DNA of 64,000 nucleotides from G963668605 sp963793625 (GCA_963793625.1 CAWCAT010000011.1:186001-250000), one strand, 5' to 3'. Positions 27,227 through 36,322 are shown, counted from the stretch's first letter. The notes: generated by a model not told the origin, from the letters alone. Numbers and translations: made by a program.

Positions 27227-27255
27227 AACTTACTACGATGCTATTCGTATGTCAA
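27227..27255 (-). promoter_or_regulatory. Promoter of the blaI operon with a BlaI-type operator in its spacer
   Basis: On the minus strand a perfect -35 TTGACA (27255-27250) is followed by a 17-base spacer and a -10 TAAGTT (27232-27227). The spacer holds the inverted repeat TACGA-N6-TCGTA (27234-27249). The left arm extends to TACTACGA on the plus strand, which resembles TACnnnGTA-type BlaI sites. A repressor bound there would block RNA polymerase directly. The match to BlaI sites is from memory of the family. Confidence 0.7.
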
Positions 27256-27322
27256 GGACTGTAAGCAATGATTTTTGGCCCTGTCACCACTTTGTAACCA
27301 TGACCGGTGTAAAACCAGAAGT

Positions 27323-27859
27323 ATGAGCGTAGCTCAGAACATTCTCGATCACGTCACAGCTGTCGATCACAGGGTGATGCGGCGCGTAAACTGGTGGCCT
27401 GCTCCGCGCTGGTGCCGGCTCTGGATGATTTGTGCCACGCGCGGTGGTGACGGTTGGCTTTGGTATGTCATGGGCCTGGTCGTGCTGCTGTTCGGGGGCG
27501 CGTCGCGCTTTGTCGCAGTCGGCGCTTCCATACTAGCGGCGGCAACCGGAGTTGCAATTTTTCTCAGCTTGAAGCGGATCGCAAAACGCCGGCGACCGTG
27601 CGCAATCGAAGCGCACTGTTGGGCGAGCATTTTGCCGCCGGATCAATTCTCATTTCCGTCCGGCCATTCCATCACCGCGTTTGCGATTGCGGTGCCGCTT
27701 TGCCTGGCTTATCCCGCAGTGCTGCTGGGACTTCTGTTTTGTGCAAGCAGCGTAGCACTCTCGCGCATTCTGCTCGGCATGCATTTTCTCAGTGACGTCG
27801 TGGTCGGTTCGCTGATGGGCGTAATTCTTGGATTCGCTGCATTCGCTCTTTTGTCCTGA
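27323..27859 (+). CDS. PAP2-family membrane phosphatase
   Basis: The 178-residue integral membrane protein carries the three PAP2 phosphatase motifs: KRIAKRRRP, PSGHS and SRILLGMHFLSDV. Such enzymes remove phosphate from lipid phosphates, for example undecaprenyl pyrophosphate or phosphatidic acid. ATG 27323 is preferred over the upstream frame start at 27275 because it begins the recognisable N-terminus. It is divergent from blaI, and only 28 bases separate it from the DUF362 gene downstream. Undecaprenyl-pyrophosphate recycling is possible but not certain. Confidence 0.85.
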   Translation: MSVAQNILDHVTAVDHRVMRRVNWWPAPRWCRLWMICATRGGDGWLWYVMGLVVLLFGGASRFVAVGASILAAATGVAIFLSLKRIAKRRRPCAIEAHCWASILPPDQFSFPSGHSITAFAIAVPLCLAYPAVLLGLLFCASSVALSRILLGMHFLSDVVVGSLMGVILGFAAFALLS

Positions 27860-27887
27860 TATATTGGCTCTATCGATAGGGGGCAGT

Positions 27888-29009
27888 ATGCAATGTTCAC
27901 TGACCCGTAGAGCCTGGTTCCGGACCGCAATGGCTGGAGCAACTGTACAAACCCTTGCCTGCAGTGCGCAGGTTTCGTCCAAAACTGAACAGAGCCGGCT
28001 TGGACTGCCAGGCCTGTACCGCGGCCGGGTTGTCTCTGTGTATCATCCCGGTTCCATTTCTGCCAATCACTATCAGGCTGAGCCAATTCGCGCCATGATG
28101 CAACGCGGCATCACTGAACTAACTGGTGCTGGGAATTGGACCGAAGCCTGGAAGCAGTTCGTTGCGCCGGGCGACGTCGTCGGCATCAAGCTGAATCCAG
28201 TCGGGCGTCCGCACGTGATTTCGTCACCCGAAGTGCTGCACGAAATTATTGCAGGCCTGCGCGCGGCTGGCGTGGCGTCGAAAGACATCGTCGTGTACGA
28301 TCGCTACCGCGGAGAGTTTCTGCAGGCTGGGTTCACGAAGTGGCTGCCCGACGGCATTCGCTGGGAGTCGGCCTCCGAGCGCGGCGGCAGCGTGCAGCAG
28401 GAGATCGAGGGCTATGATCCGGATCACTACATGGACATGGCACTTACGTTGCCCGGTCAGGATGTTAGCAATCTGACGGCGCGTCGCTCCTACGCCGCGC
28501 TGTTCATCACGAAGCACATCAACAAGCTCATTAATCTTTGCGTGCTGAAAGATCATCAGTCGGCGGGCATTACGATCGCGTTGAAGAACCTATCGCATGG
28601 GCTCGTAAATAATGTGGCAAGAAGTCATTCGACAAAGTCACTAAACGCCTGTGGGGCGTTCATTCCGGCAGTCGTATCATTGCCCATCATCCGCAACAAG
28701 ACCGTGCTGAACATCTGTGATGCGATCAAGGGCGTGTATCATGGTGGGCCGTTCGCGCGCCCCGAATTTGTCTTCGAACATCACACGATGTACTTCGCCA
28801 CGGACCCGGTTGCACTGGATCGCATCGGCTGGGATGCGCTCGATGCACAACGCGCCAAAGTTGGCCGAAAGCCCATTGCGGAGGATCTTCCCGACAAGGC
28901 GTCCACGTTCATACGGCGTCAACCCGAGCACGTGGATATCGCAGGCGCGCTTGGCCTGGGCGAATGGAATCGCGACAAAATCGACCTTCGCAAAGTTACA
29001 CTGGGCTAA
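27888..29009 (+). CDS. Exported DUF362-domain protein
   Basis: The 373-residue protein has a twin-arginine-like signal (LTRRAWFRTAMAGA). The DUF362 core follows: VAPGDVVGIKLNPVG, then HINKLINLCVLKDHQSAGIT, and the C-terminal DPVALDRIGWDALDAQR. DUF362 proteins occur in many anaerobic and soil bacteria, and some carry iron-sulfur centres, but this one shows no obvious cysteine cluster. ATG 27888 has an AGGGGG Shine-Dalgarno. It is followed by a secreted RidA and a secreted PLP enzyme, which suggests a link with extracytoplasmic amino-acid chemistry. The function is unknown. Confidence 0.78.
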   Translation: MQCSLTRRAWFRTAMAGATVQTLACSAQVSSKTEQSRLGLPGLYRGRVVSVYHPGSISANHYQAEPIRAMMQRGITELTGAGNWTEAWKQFVAPGDVVGIKLNPVGRPHVISSPEVLHEIIAGLRAAGVASKDIVVYDRYRGEFLQAGFTKWLPDGIRWESASERGGSVQQEIEGYDPDHYMDMALTLPGQDVSNLTARRSYAALFITKHINKLINLCVLKDHQSAGITIALKNLSHGLVNNVARSHSTKSLNACGAFIPAVVSLPIIRNKTVLNICDAIKGVYHGGPFARPEFVFEHHTMYFATDPVALDRIGWDALDAQRAKVGRKPIAEDLPDKASTFIRRQPEHVDIAGALGLGEWNRDKIDLRKVTLG

Positions 29010-29035
29010 TAGCAAATCTCCCAGGAGGAGTTTAC

Positions 29036-29480
29036 GTGGAAAATTCGCGCAGGAAGTTTCTGAAGGCGGCGAGCGTGACAGCCGCCGTTCCAGCGGTTGC
29101 TGTGGCACAGACCAAGCCCGCCAAGAAGGTGCACTACCGCGGAGCGAAGCCTGCAGAAGACACCATTGTTCTCGGGCGCCGTGTCGTATGGCAATCTGCT
29201 CTTCATCGCGGGCAAGGGCGCACATACCCCGGGCGACATTAAGGCGCACACGAAGATTGTGCTCGATGAGATCGAGAAAGAACTCGTCAACGCTGGCTCG
29301 TCCATGGAGAAGGTGCTCAAGTGCAATGTTTACCTGAATGACCTGAAGGATTATCAGGCGATGAACGAAGTTTATCTGGGGCGCTTCGGTGCAGAGCCTC
29401 CCGTGCGTACTACCGTTGCTCCAGCCGGTGGAGTTCCCGGCGGATCGCTCGTCGAAATTGACGTGATCGCGTATATCTAG
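29036..29480 (+). CDS. Exported RidA-family enamine/imine deaminase, frame-interrupted
   Basis: RidA proteins hydrolyse reactive enamines and imines released by PLP-dependent enzymes. GTG 29036, with GGAGGAG upstream, begins a twin-arginine-like signal (SRRKFLKAASVTAAVPAVAVA). The frame shifts by one near 29168; the RidA core then reads in another frame (PLFSGAVSYGNLLFIAGKG, VLKCNVYLNDLKDYQAMNEVY, PVRTTVAPAGGVPGGSLVEI). The arginine of PVRTT and the terminal VEIDVIAY are those expected in the family. An exported RidA next to an exported PLP enzyme is unusual and makes biochemical sense. Confidence 0.8.
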
Positions 29481-30664
29481 GCTGTCGCCGTTTTCAGGAT
29501 TTCAGCAACGCGTCGCGCGACTGTTTCCGCATCGCCCGGCTGCATCATCCACACGCCCAGGGCCAGAGAATCTTTGTCGGTCATCGGATTTGGTTCGATG
29601 GCGGGCTGGCCCTCGCGCAATTGCTTCATCACATCCTGTGGCGTGATGTGAATTGTCTGTTGATCCCAGCGCAGTTTCAGGTGTGGAACATGATTGGCGA
29701 TCGGAGGCACGAAGATCTCAGCCTGCACGCTCGGAATCTTCTTCGTCGCATCAACGATGACCTGTACGCGCCGATCCCATTCTTTTCGATCGGCTTCATG
29801 GTCGCGCTTCAGATAAAGCTCGAGAGCCACAAGCATCCCGATCATCTCTTCCTTGTTGACCTTCATTCCGCGCGCGACAGAATCGCTATTGGGTGAAGTA
29901 TTCAGGCGTGCCGCTTCGATCAGGTCGCGACGTCCCAGCAGCAGGCCGGCGCTCTGCGGGCCCATCAATCCCTTACCGCCGGAAAACGTTACCAGATCGA
30001 ATCCCAGCTTGTTGTACTTCCAAAGGTTCTCGACAGGCGGCACGTCAGCGGCGGCGTCATTGAATGTGGGCACGCCATGCTTCCTGCCCAGACGAACCCA
30101 CTCCTCGGATTGGATCTGCCCGCGCGGTTCGGCGTCGTTGAAGAACAGCATCATTGCGGTCCGCTCGTTGACGGCCTCTTCGAACTGCTGTGCAGACTCG
30201 ATCTCGATCATCTTAACGCCGCACGCGCGCACGGCATGGTCGTAGCCGTAACGATGCGACTTCTGCACAAGCACTTCGCTTTTCATGCCGGTTAGATCCG
30301 GCAGGCGCAGGATCCTTTGGGCGTCCTTCCCTGTGATGCACGCGGCGGTTCCACAGGTAAGCGCGCCCGCCGCTCCGGAAGTCACCATCGCGGCCTCAAC
30401 GCCCAACATGGATGCGATTCGCTTCCCGACAGCATCCTGCAGTTCGTTCAGATTCACGTAATAGCGCGAAGCCTCGCTCATCGCCTCGACCGCCTCACGA
30501 GGCATCAGCGAAGCCGTCAGCGCCGTGTAAGTTCCGGCCGCGTTGATGAACGTGCGGACGCCGAGATCCTGAAAGTAATTCTTTGAGACCGCGCCCGCCG
30601 GAGCAAACCCGCCGAGCAGCGGGAATCCGGACAGCACCTGAAGGAATGAACGGCGGTGGAACAT
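29477..30664 (-). CDS. Exported SelA-like PLP-dependent enzyme (ammonia-lyase/aminotransferase V fold)
   Basis: The 395-residue protein belongs to the fold-type I PLP enzymes related to selenocysteine synthase SelA and to D-glucosaminate-6-phosphate ammonia-lyase. It has FINAAGTYTALTASLMP, the PLP-phosphate loop TSGAAGALTCGTAA and the Schiff-base lysine in TFSGGKGLMGPQSAG. ATG 30664 is chosen because a GGAGG Shine-Dalgarno precedes it and it begins a signal sequence (HRRSFLQVLSGFPLLGG). SelA-like proteins of this type are often encoded beside the cog3964 amidohydrolases, as here (divergent, 61 bases apart). It may eliminate ammonia from an amino acid or amino sugar. A role in selenium metabolism is unlikely. 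Confidence 0.8.
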   Translation of the reverse strand: MFHRRSFLQVLSGFPLLGGFAPAGAVSKNYFQDLGVRTFINAAGTYTALTASLMPREAVEAMSEASRYYVNLNELQDAVGKRIASMLGVEAAMVTSGAAGALTCGTAACITGKDAQRILRLPDLTGMKSEVLVQKSHRYGYDHAVRACGVKMIEIESAQQFEEAVNERTAMMLFFNDAEPRGQIQSEEWVRLGRKHGVPTFNDAAADVPPVENLWKYNKLGFDLVTFSGGKGLMGPQSAGLLLGRRDLIEAARLNTSPNSDSVARGMKVNKEEMIGMLVALELYLKRDHEADRKEWDRRVQVIVDATKKIPSVQAEIFVPPIANHVPHLKLRWDQQTIHITPQDVMKQLREGQPAIEPNPMTDKDSLALGVWMMQPGDAETVARRVAEILKTATA

Positions 30665-30725
30665 AGTGAAAACCTCCGCTGGACTCCAGCAAATTCCTGA
30701 TCCATACTGACATTCTCTGAACCCC

Positions 30726-31949
30726 ATGCCAAGCAAACTTTGTGTTTTGATTTTTGCGCTTGGGCTCTTGAACGCCCAGACGGATTACGACCTGATTCTT
30801 AAGGGCGGTCGTGTCATCGACCCACGCAACAACATCGACGGACTTCGCGATGTCGCTGTCAAGAACGGACGCATCGCCGCGGTTGCGCCCTCCATAGCAG
30901 CCTCAGGTGCAACGCGCACCGTGGATGTCGGCGGATTGTATGTCACGCCCGGCCTGGTCGATATCCACGTCCACATTTACGCCGGCACCGGAGTGCCCGG
31001 TTCCTACGCCGGCGATAACTCGGTCTATCCCGACAACCACAGCTTCAAGGCGTGTACGACCACGATGGTCGACGCCGGAAGTTCCGGTTGGATCGATTTC
31101 CTGGATTTCCGTCAACGCATCGTCGCGCGATCGAAGACACGCGTATTCGCTTTCCTGAATATCGTCGGTCGAGGCATGTCGGGTGGGCCCATCGAACAGG
31201 ATTTGCGCGATATGGACTCGAAGAAAACAGCAGAGATCGCGATGGCCAACAACGATGTGATCGTTGGCATCAAGACGGCGCATTACAGCGGGCCCGAGTG
31301 GGATCCGGTCGACCGCGCCGTCGAGGCAGGCCGCCTTGCGAACATTCCAGTAATGGTCGATTTCGGCATCTTCCGGCCCGAGCGTCCACACGAGGAATTG
31401 GTGTTAAAGCATCTCCGCCCCGGTGACATTTACACCCACGCGTACCTGGACCGAGTGCCGATGCTGGATGATGCGGGGAACGTGCGACCCTACCTCTTCG
31501 CAGCGAAGAAGCGCGGCGTAATCTTTGACGTCGGGCACGGGGGCGGCAGTTTTGTTTTCAAGTACGCCGTACCCGCAACCCGGCAGGGGTTCTTCCCCAA
31601 TAGCATCTCGACGGATCTGCACATCGGCAGCATGAACGCAGGCATGAAGGACATGACCAACGTGATGTCCAAATTCCTGAATTTGAAGATGCCTATGATT
31701 GACGTGATCCGAGCGTCAACCATGAATCCCGCACAGGAAATTAATCATCCTGAATTGGGCCACCTCAGCCTGGGGGCGATAGCCGACATTGCGGTGCTGC
31801 GGCTGGACACCGGCAACTTCGGATTCGTCGATTCCTCCGGACGCGGGATGCAGGGCACGCAAAAGCTCACGTGCGAAATGACGGTGCACGACGGGACTGT
31901 GATGTACGACCTGAATGGGCGCGCCGCGGATCCGTGGGACAAGCGCTAG
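30726..31949 (+). CDS. Exported amidohydrolase/deacetylase-family metallohydrolase
   Basis: The 407-residue amidohydrolase has an N-terminal signal peptide (LCVLIFALGLLNAQ), the metal-binding DIHVH, a likely bridging carboxy-lysine in VGIKTAHYSG and later His/Asp positions (DVGHGGGSF). It belongs to the group (cog3964) whose tested members cleave acetyl esters of alpha-hydroxy acids, or N-acetyl groups. The divergent PLP-enzyme partner is the usual neighbour. Together they may first remove a protecting acyl group and then deaminate the product. The natural substrate is unknown. Confidence 0.83.
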   Translation: MPSKLCVLIFALGLLNAQTDYDLILKGGRVIDPRNNIDGLRDVAVKNGRIAAVAPSIAASGATRTVDVGGLYVTPGLVDIHVHIYAGTGVPGSYAGDNSVYPDNHSFKACTTTMVDAGSSGWIDFLDFRQRIVARSKTRVFAFLNIVGRGMSGGPIEQDLRDMDSKKTAEIAMANNDVIVGIKTAHYSGPEWDPVDRAVEAGRLANIPVMVDFGIFRPERPHEELVLKHLRPGDIYTHAYLDRVPMLDDAGNVRPYLFAAKKRGVIFDVGHGGGSFVFKYAVPATRQGFFPNSISTDLHIGSMNAGMKDMTNVMSKFLNLKMPMIDVIRASTMNPAQEINHPELGHLSLGAIADIAVLRLDTGNFGFVDSSGRGMQGTQKLTCEMTVHDGTVMYDLNGRAADPWDKR

Positions 31950-32507
31950 CTATTTCTTGGGTTTCGCCTCACCCGCAACTTTCGGTTTGACTTTCACGTT
32001 AGGTATGCCGAACTGCCCGCCAAGATCGGCAAGGTCCTCGAGGCTGACAGGGCCGTCGATGTGCACGATCGTGAGTTCCTTCGGCTCGGCGGAGACAATC
32101 GCAAGGCCCATCATCTGGTTGTTCTCCATGCGCGCGTAGATGTCGACATTTTCGCCGTCACGCTTACTATTGACGCCGAACATTCGCGACCATGCCGGCA
32201 ACTGAAACAGAGCGCGGATTGCGTCAACGTCCGCCTGCTCGTACATACCCGCCTTGTCGAATTCAAAACTCTTGATATGAATGCCCTTCAGCCGCGACGC
32301 GAGTTTGTTGATCTTAGCCTGCTTGGATTCATCCGTTTTCTTGTCGGAGAAAGTCTTGGAGGCCAGTTGCAGCATGTTCGCATCCAGATTGATATCGACG
32401 GTTTCGCTGGCCACTTTCGCCAACCGGTCGAGACTCGCCGGAAATTTGATTGGCTGTGCACACAGCGGCAGCAGAGCTAACACGCAGACAGACAGTATAT
32501 ATTTCAT
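31950..32507 (-). CDS. Exported DUF4252-domain protein
   Basis: The 185-residue protein has a signal peptide (ILSVCVLALLPLCAQ) and a DUF4252-like body (LASRLKGIHIKSFEFDKAG; IYARMENNQMMGLAIVSAEPKE) with a charged Lys-rich tail. DUF4252 proteins are repeatedly found downstream of ECF sigma factors in Acidobacteriota and Bacteroidota. The ATG overlaps the stop of the preceding small membrane gene by 4 bases. It may be part of the envelope-stress output or the signal-sensing side of the sigma system; its biochemical role is unknown. Confidence 0.75.
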   Translation of the reverse strand: MKYILSVCVLALLPLCAQPIKFPASLDRLAKVASETVDINLDANMLQLASKTFSDKKTDESKQAKINKLASRLKGIHIKSFEFDKAGMYEQADVDAIRALFQLPAWSRMFGVNSKRDGENVDIYARMENNQMMGLAIVSAEPKELTIVHIDGPVSLEDLADLGGQFGIPNVKVKPKVAGEAKPKK

Positions 32508-32815
32508 AGATTTCCTCGATTTGAATCCTGGTTCAGATGTTCAAGTTTTTGCTGGACAAAGCGGATTTTTGATCCCGCTACACGGAGCGCCAACATAAAT
32601 TCATTGGCTGCGCGTTCGCCTGCTATGCGCTGTTGTTCGCGCCGGTAGATTACTCCGGAAAATATGAGAACGATCAACATCGCAGTTGCGGCCGCCCAGC
32701 GCCAATGCCGCCATGGCACGGGCCTCCGCTCGGCGCGCTGCAGTACGCGAGAGGCAAAATCTGCTGAGGGCGTTTCACGTCTGAGCGCTTCTCGCAATCG
32801 ATCTTCGAAGTTCAT
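32504..32815 (-). CDS. Small single-pass membrane protein, candidate anti-sigma factor
   Basis: The 103-residue protein has a cytoplasmic N-terminal part (FEDRLREALRRETPSADFA), one membrane helix (WAAATAMLIVLIFSGVIY) and a short, charged external tail. It is encoded between an ECF sigma factor and a DUF4252 protein with 4-base overlaps on both sides. Position, size and topology are those of an anti-sigma factor, although no zinc-binding HxxxCxxC motif is visible. The role is inferred from context. Confidence 0.6.
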   Translation of the reverse strand: MNFEDRLREALRRETPSADFASRVLQRAERRPVPWRHWRWAAATAMLIVLIFSGVIYRREQQRIAGERAANEFMLALRVAGSKIRFVQQKLEHLNQDSNRGNL

Positions 32816-33351
32816 AGAGGGTTCTCCCCCATAGTGCGCTCCGCTTTCTCACGTAACATAGCGAGCGCCCGCTGCAACTGGCTCTTGACTGTGGACAGCG
32901 GCGTGTCGAGCACTCGGACAATTTCTTCCAATTCCATCTCCTCCTGATATCGGAGGACGATCAGCATGCGCGACTTCTCCGGCAGTGATGCGACCAGACG
33001 CTGTAACAGTTCGGAGCGCAGCGGATCGCCTTGCTGCGGCGTGACCGAGGGTTCTGGAGCCTGATCGAGCCCGAGGAAGGAGCGCAGTTTCCGGCGCCGC
33101 GCAGCATCGATGCAGCAATTGCTTGTGACCTTGCGCAACCAGAAAATCACGTGCTCAGGCGATTCCAAGTCCGGAAGGTGACGGTACAGCTTCAAAAACA
33201 CATCCTGAGCCAACTCTTCCGCGGACGCGCGATCCTGCAGAAAGTGGTACGCAATGCTGAATACCATGGCCTGGTGCTCACGCACAATTGAGGCGAACAT
33301 GGCTGAGTCGATACCTGCGTTCGCCGTCGCTACCCTCGCCATACTGCCCAT
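32812..33351 (-). CDS. RNA polymerase ECF sigma factor
   Basis: The 179-residue protein has region 2 (EHQAMVFSIAYHFLQDRASAEEL followed by AQDVFLKLYRHL) and region 4 (LPEKSRMLIVLRYQEEMEL and TPLSTVKSQLQRALAMLREK), which is diagnostic for ECF sigma factors of the RpoE/SigW group. It should direct transcription of an envelope-stress or similar regulon, probably including its own operon. It is the first gene of a three-gene unit with the candidate anti-sigma and DUF4252 genes. Start ATG 33351 or ATG 33342. Confidence 0.9.
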   Translation of the reverse strand: MGSMARVATANAGIDSAMFASIVREHQAMVFSIAYHFLQDRASAEELAQDVFLKLYRHLPDLESPEHVIFWLRKVTSNCCIDAARRRKLRSFLGLDQAPEPSVTPQQGDPLRSELLQRLVASLPEKSRMLIVLRYQEEMELEEIVRVLDTPLSTVKSQLQRALAMLREKAERTMGENPL

Positions 33352-33427
33352 TCACTAGATAGTACGCACTGCGCACCGAATCGGAGGCAGAAATTTTTAA
33401 CCTGCATTTGAGACAATCGTGACTTAT

Positions 33428-35022
33428 ATGAAAGACGTGCTTCGCGCGCTGGGGTGCCTGTGTTCATTGGCGCTGCTGGCCGGTGTCCGTGTGGACGCCG
33501 CAAACGGAACGCCACGTCAGCTTCAACGATGGATGGCGGTTTTTCAAAGGAGCCGCCGAAGGCGCGGAACGTATCGAGTTCAACGACACCAAGTGGCGCG
33601 AAGTTCAAGTACCGCATGATTGGGCGATCGAAGGTCCGTTCGACAGGAGAATCAATCCGCACGCGGGCGCGCTGCCGTACTTTGGCACGGGCTGGTATCG
33701 CAAGCATTTCAAGATCTCAGATATGTCCAAAGGCCGGCGCTACACTATCGAGTTCGATGGCGCGATGTCGAATGCGCGCGTCTGGCTGAATGTCAAAGAA
33801 CTCGGTGGGCGTCCGCACTCCGCATCTGCGTTTCGACGGCAAGGAAAACGTGCTTGCTGTTCGGCTTACGCCAGAGAATGAATCCTCGCGCTGGTATCCG
33901 GGCGCGGGGCTCTATCGCAATGTATGGCTGGACGTGACTGCTCCGGTTCATGTCGCTCGATGGGGCACGTTTGTCACTACGCCGCAAGTGACCGACGCCA
34001 AGGCGACGCTCAGCGTCAAGACAGAAGTTCGAAATGAGGGTTCGGTCCCCGCTAAGATTACGCCAAAAACGGCCACAGCAAGTTCTTCGATAAGTGGTCT
34101 GAGCGCGATCTGCGCGATCAGATTCGGCGCGATCGCAATCACCCCAGCGTGATTATGTGGAGCATCGGCAACGAGATTCTCGAACAGTCCAGGCCCGAAG
34201 GCTGGAAGATCGCGAAACGTCTGACTGACACTTGCCACGATGAGGAAGGTCTTGGGAGAGTTTGTCTGGACCGGTTTCGATTACCTCGGTGAGCCGACAC
34301 CCTACTTCTGGCGCAAGACTTCGAGCGACAAAGACTGGCCGTCGCGCAGTTCCTATTTCGGCACTGTACTACCTGTACCAGAGCGTTTGGACCAGCAAGC
34401 CCATGGCGCACCTGCTCCCTCATTGGAACTGGAGCGGTCGCGAAGGTCAGGCCATTCCGGTTGTTTGTTACACGAACACGGACGAGGTGGAATTATTTCT
34501 GAACGCCAAATCGCTGGGCAGGAAGAGACATGACGCGGAGCCGATGGTGCTTCCTGTCGGGATTAACGTCAGCAAGGATAAAACCTTTTATGGCAGGTGC
34601 CATACGCTCCTGGAACGCTGCGCGCAGTGGCCTACAAAGGCGGCAAGCAAATGGTGACAGAGGAAGTGCGCACAGCCAGTGCGCCTGCAAAGATCGCGCT
34701 GGTTGCAGATCGTAAGTCGATCGCGGCAGACGGCGACAATCTATCATTCATCACCGTTCGCATCGAAGACAAGAACGGCAACCTGTGTCCGCTCGCGGAT
34801 AATCTGGTGCGCTTCAAAGTTGAAGGCGCCGGACGCATTGCTGGTGTCGATAACGGCAATCCGGCAACTGAAGAATCGTTTCAGGCGGACCATCGCAAAG
34901 CGTTCAACGGACTCGCGCTGTTGATCGTGCGTTCGAAGCGCGGCGAGTCCGGGCAGATCAACATCGCGGCGACTTCGGATGGTCTCGCCTCCAGCACTAC
35001 GGCTGTGACGACCGCACGCTGA
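33428..35022 (+). pseudogene. Decayed GH2 beta-galactosidase-like gene
   Basis: Fragments of a secreted family 2 glycoside hydrolase follow each other in changing frames: signal peptide (33428), sugar-binding domain (HVSFNDGWRFFKGAAEG, YRKHFKISD, 33500-33830), immunoglobulin-like domain (AVRLTPENESSRWYPGAGLY), the acid/base region (NHPSVIMWSIGNEI, 34068-34230), FVWTGFDYLGEPTPY (34250) and the C-terminal domains (VVCYTNTDEVELFLNAKSLG; IALVADRKSIAADGDNL). Compared with a usual length of about 800 residues, roughly 190 residues before the acid/base and about 100 after it are absent, including the nucleophile. At least five frame changes are present. Unlike the one-base shifts elsewhere, this gene has lost blocks and cannot be functional. 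Confidence 0.85.
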
Positions 35023-36286
35023 TCGCGGGTACCGACCGGCAAGTCAGACAAATGAGAATCGTTGCCGCAACCAGTGGCAGCAGGCCGAAGACGATGAAGG
35101 CTGGCGTGTACGAGTAACGTGACACCAGCCAGCCTGTCATCAGGCTGAACAACATTCCACCGAATCCCGAGCCCATGCTCGCCAGGCCCCAGATGGTCGC
35201 GAGCGTGCGCTTGGGGTACGCGTCGGCGGGAAGCGCTAGCATGTTCGCCAGTGCGCCGGTATAACCGAATGTGGCGACCGATACCCAGGCCACAGACCAA
35301 CGCGCATCGGCGGCGAACACCGCTGGAATTGCGCTAGTCATCAAGCCCATGAACGTGAGTAGCGCGATTTTTCGCGAGAGTGCGAGCGACACGCCGCGGC
35401 GTAATAGCATGGCCGAAAAACCGCCGCCTGCCAGGTTTCCAACATCCGCGGTCAGGAACGGAATCCACGCGTACATGCCGATCTGCAACAGATCAAAATG
35501 CCGCACGGAGCTGAGATATTGCGGAAACCAAAAGATGTAGAAGTACCAGACCGGGTCGAAGAAAATCTTGGCCAGCGTGAGGCTCCACACAAATCTTTGA
35601 CTTAAAAGCGACAGCGCCGGCGGACCCGGTTCGCGCTCTTCCACTTGTATGTGCGCGGGCGTTTCATAGACGGCCAGCCATACGATGAGCCACACGAACC
35701 CAGCCGCTCCGATCAATCCAAATGCGTAGCGCCAACCCCACTGCAAAACAATCCAGGTCACGAGTGGCGGAGCGATGACCGCCCCGACAGCAGAGCCGCT
35801 GTTGAAGATCCCAGAGGCCAGCGCGCGCTCCCGTACGGGGAACCATTCCGACACCACTTTCACCCCGGCGGGCCAGTTCCCTGCTTCGCCCATTCCTAGC
35901 AGAAAACGAAATACCCCTAATGAAAACGCGGAACGGGCGGCCATATGCAGGATGCCCGCAGTGAACCAGAAAACCATGCAGATCGCGTAACCCATTCGCG
36001 TTCCGACGCGGTCGATCAGCGAGCCTGAAAGTCCGTTCGCCACCGTGTAAGCCAGCATGAACGCAAACACAATGCGCGAGTATTCAATGTCGCCGAAATT
36101 GAGTTCCTTGCGCAACACCGGAGCTACCACCGAGAGAGTCTGGCGATCCAGGTAATTGATCACCGTCGCGAAGAATGCGAGGGCAATCATAATCCAACGG
36201 CGATTGCTGGGAGCGCGTTCCACCACTGTGGTCACAACTTCGGGTTTGCTGGAATCTGTCAACACGGTTTCTGTTGGTTCTATCAC
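34997..36286 (-). CDS. MFS transporter, anion:cation symporter (hexuronate-type) family
   Basis: The 429-residue protein has twelve predicted helices and the ACS-family pattern (FFATVINYLDRQTLSVVAPVL; SLIDRVGTRMGYAIC; GMGEAGNWPAGVKVVSEWFP). Relatives import hexuronates, galactonate or similar sugar acids with protons. It lies between a dead beta-galactosidase and a GH62-like enzyme. It could take up the released sugar acids. The substrate is not determined. Confidence 0.87.
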   Translation of the reverse strand: MIEPTETVLTDSSKPEVVTTVVERAPSNRRWIMIALAFFATVINYLDRQTLSVVAPVLRKELNFGDIEYSRIVFAFMLAYTVANGLSGSLIDRVGTRMGYAICMVFWFTAGILHMAARSAFSLGVFRFLLGMGEAGNWPAGVKVVSEWFPVRERALASGIFNSGSAVGAVIAPPLVTWIVLQWGWRYAFGLIGAAGFVWLIVWLAVYETPAHIQVEEREPGPPALSLLSQRFVWSLTLAKIFFDPVWYFYIFWFPQYLSSVRHFDLLQIGMYAWIPFLTADVGNLAGGGFSAMLLRRGVSLALSRKIALLTFMGLMTSAIPAVFAADARWSVAWVSVATFGYTGALANMLALPADAYPKRTLATIWGLASMGSGFGGMLFSLMTGWLVSRYSYTPAFIVFGLLPLVAATILICLTCRSVPAISVRSSQP

Positions 36287-36322
36287 AACTGCAGCGCTGC
36301 GTGCTCTATGCTGGTGCTGACC

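Noticed and set aside
25877..27271. Long plus-strand open frame of 464 codons across the blaI/blaR1 region
   Set aside because: It runs antisense to two clearly recognisable genes, its translation is rich in Arg, Gln and His with no family match, and it is a by-product of codon bias.
29477..30664. Selenocysteine synthase (SelA) function
   Set aside because: The protein has an export signal and lies beside an amidohydrolase; no selD or selB gene is nearby, so the SelA-like ammonia-lyase group fits better.
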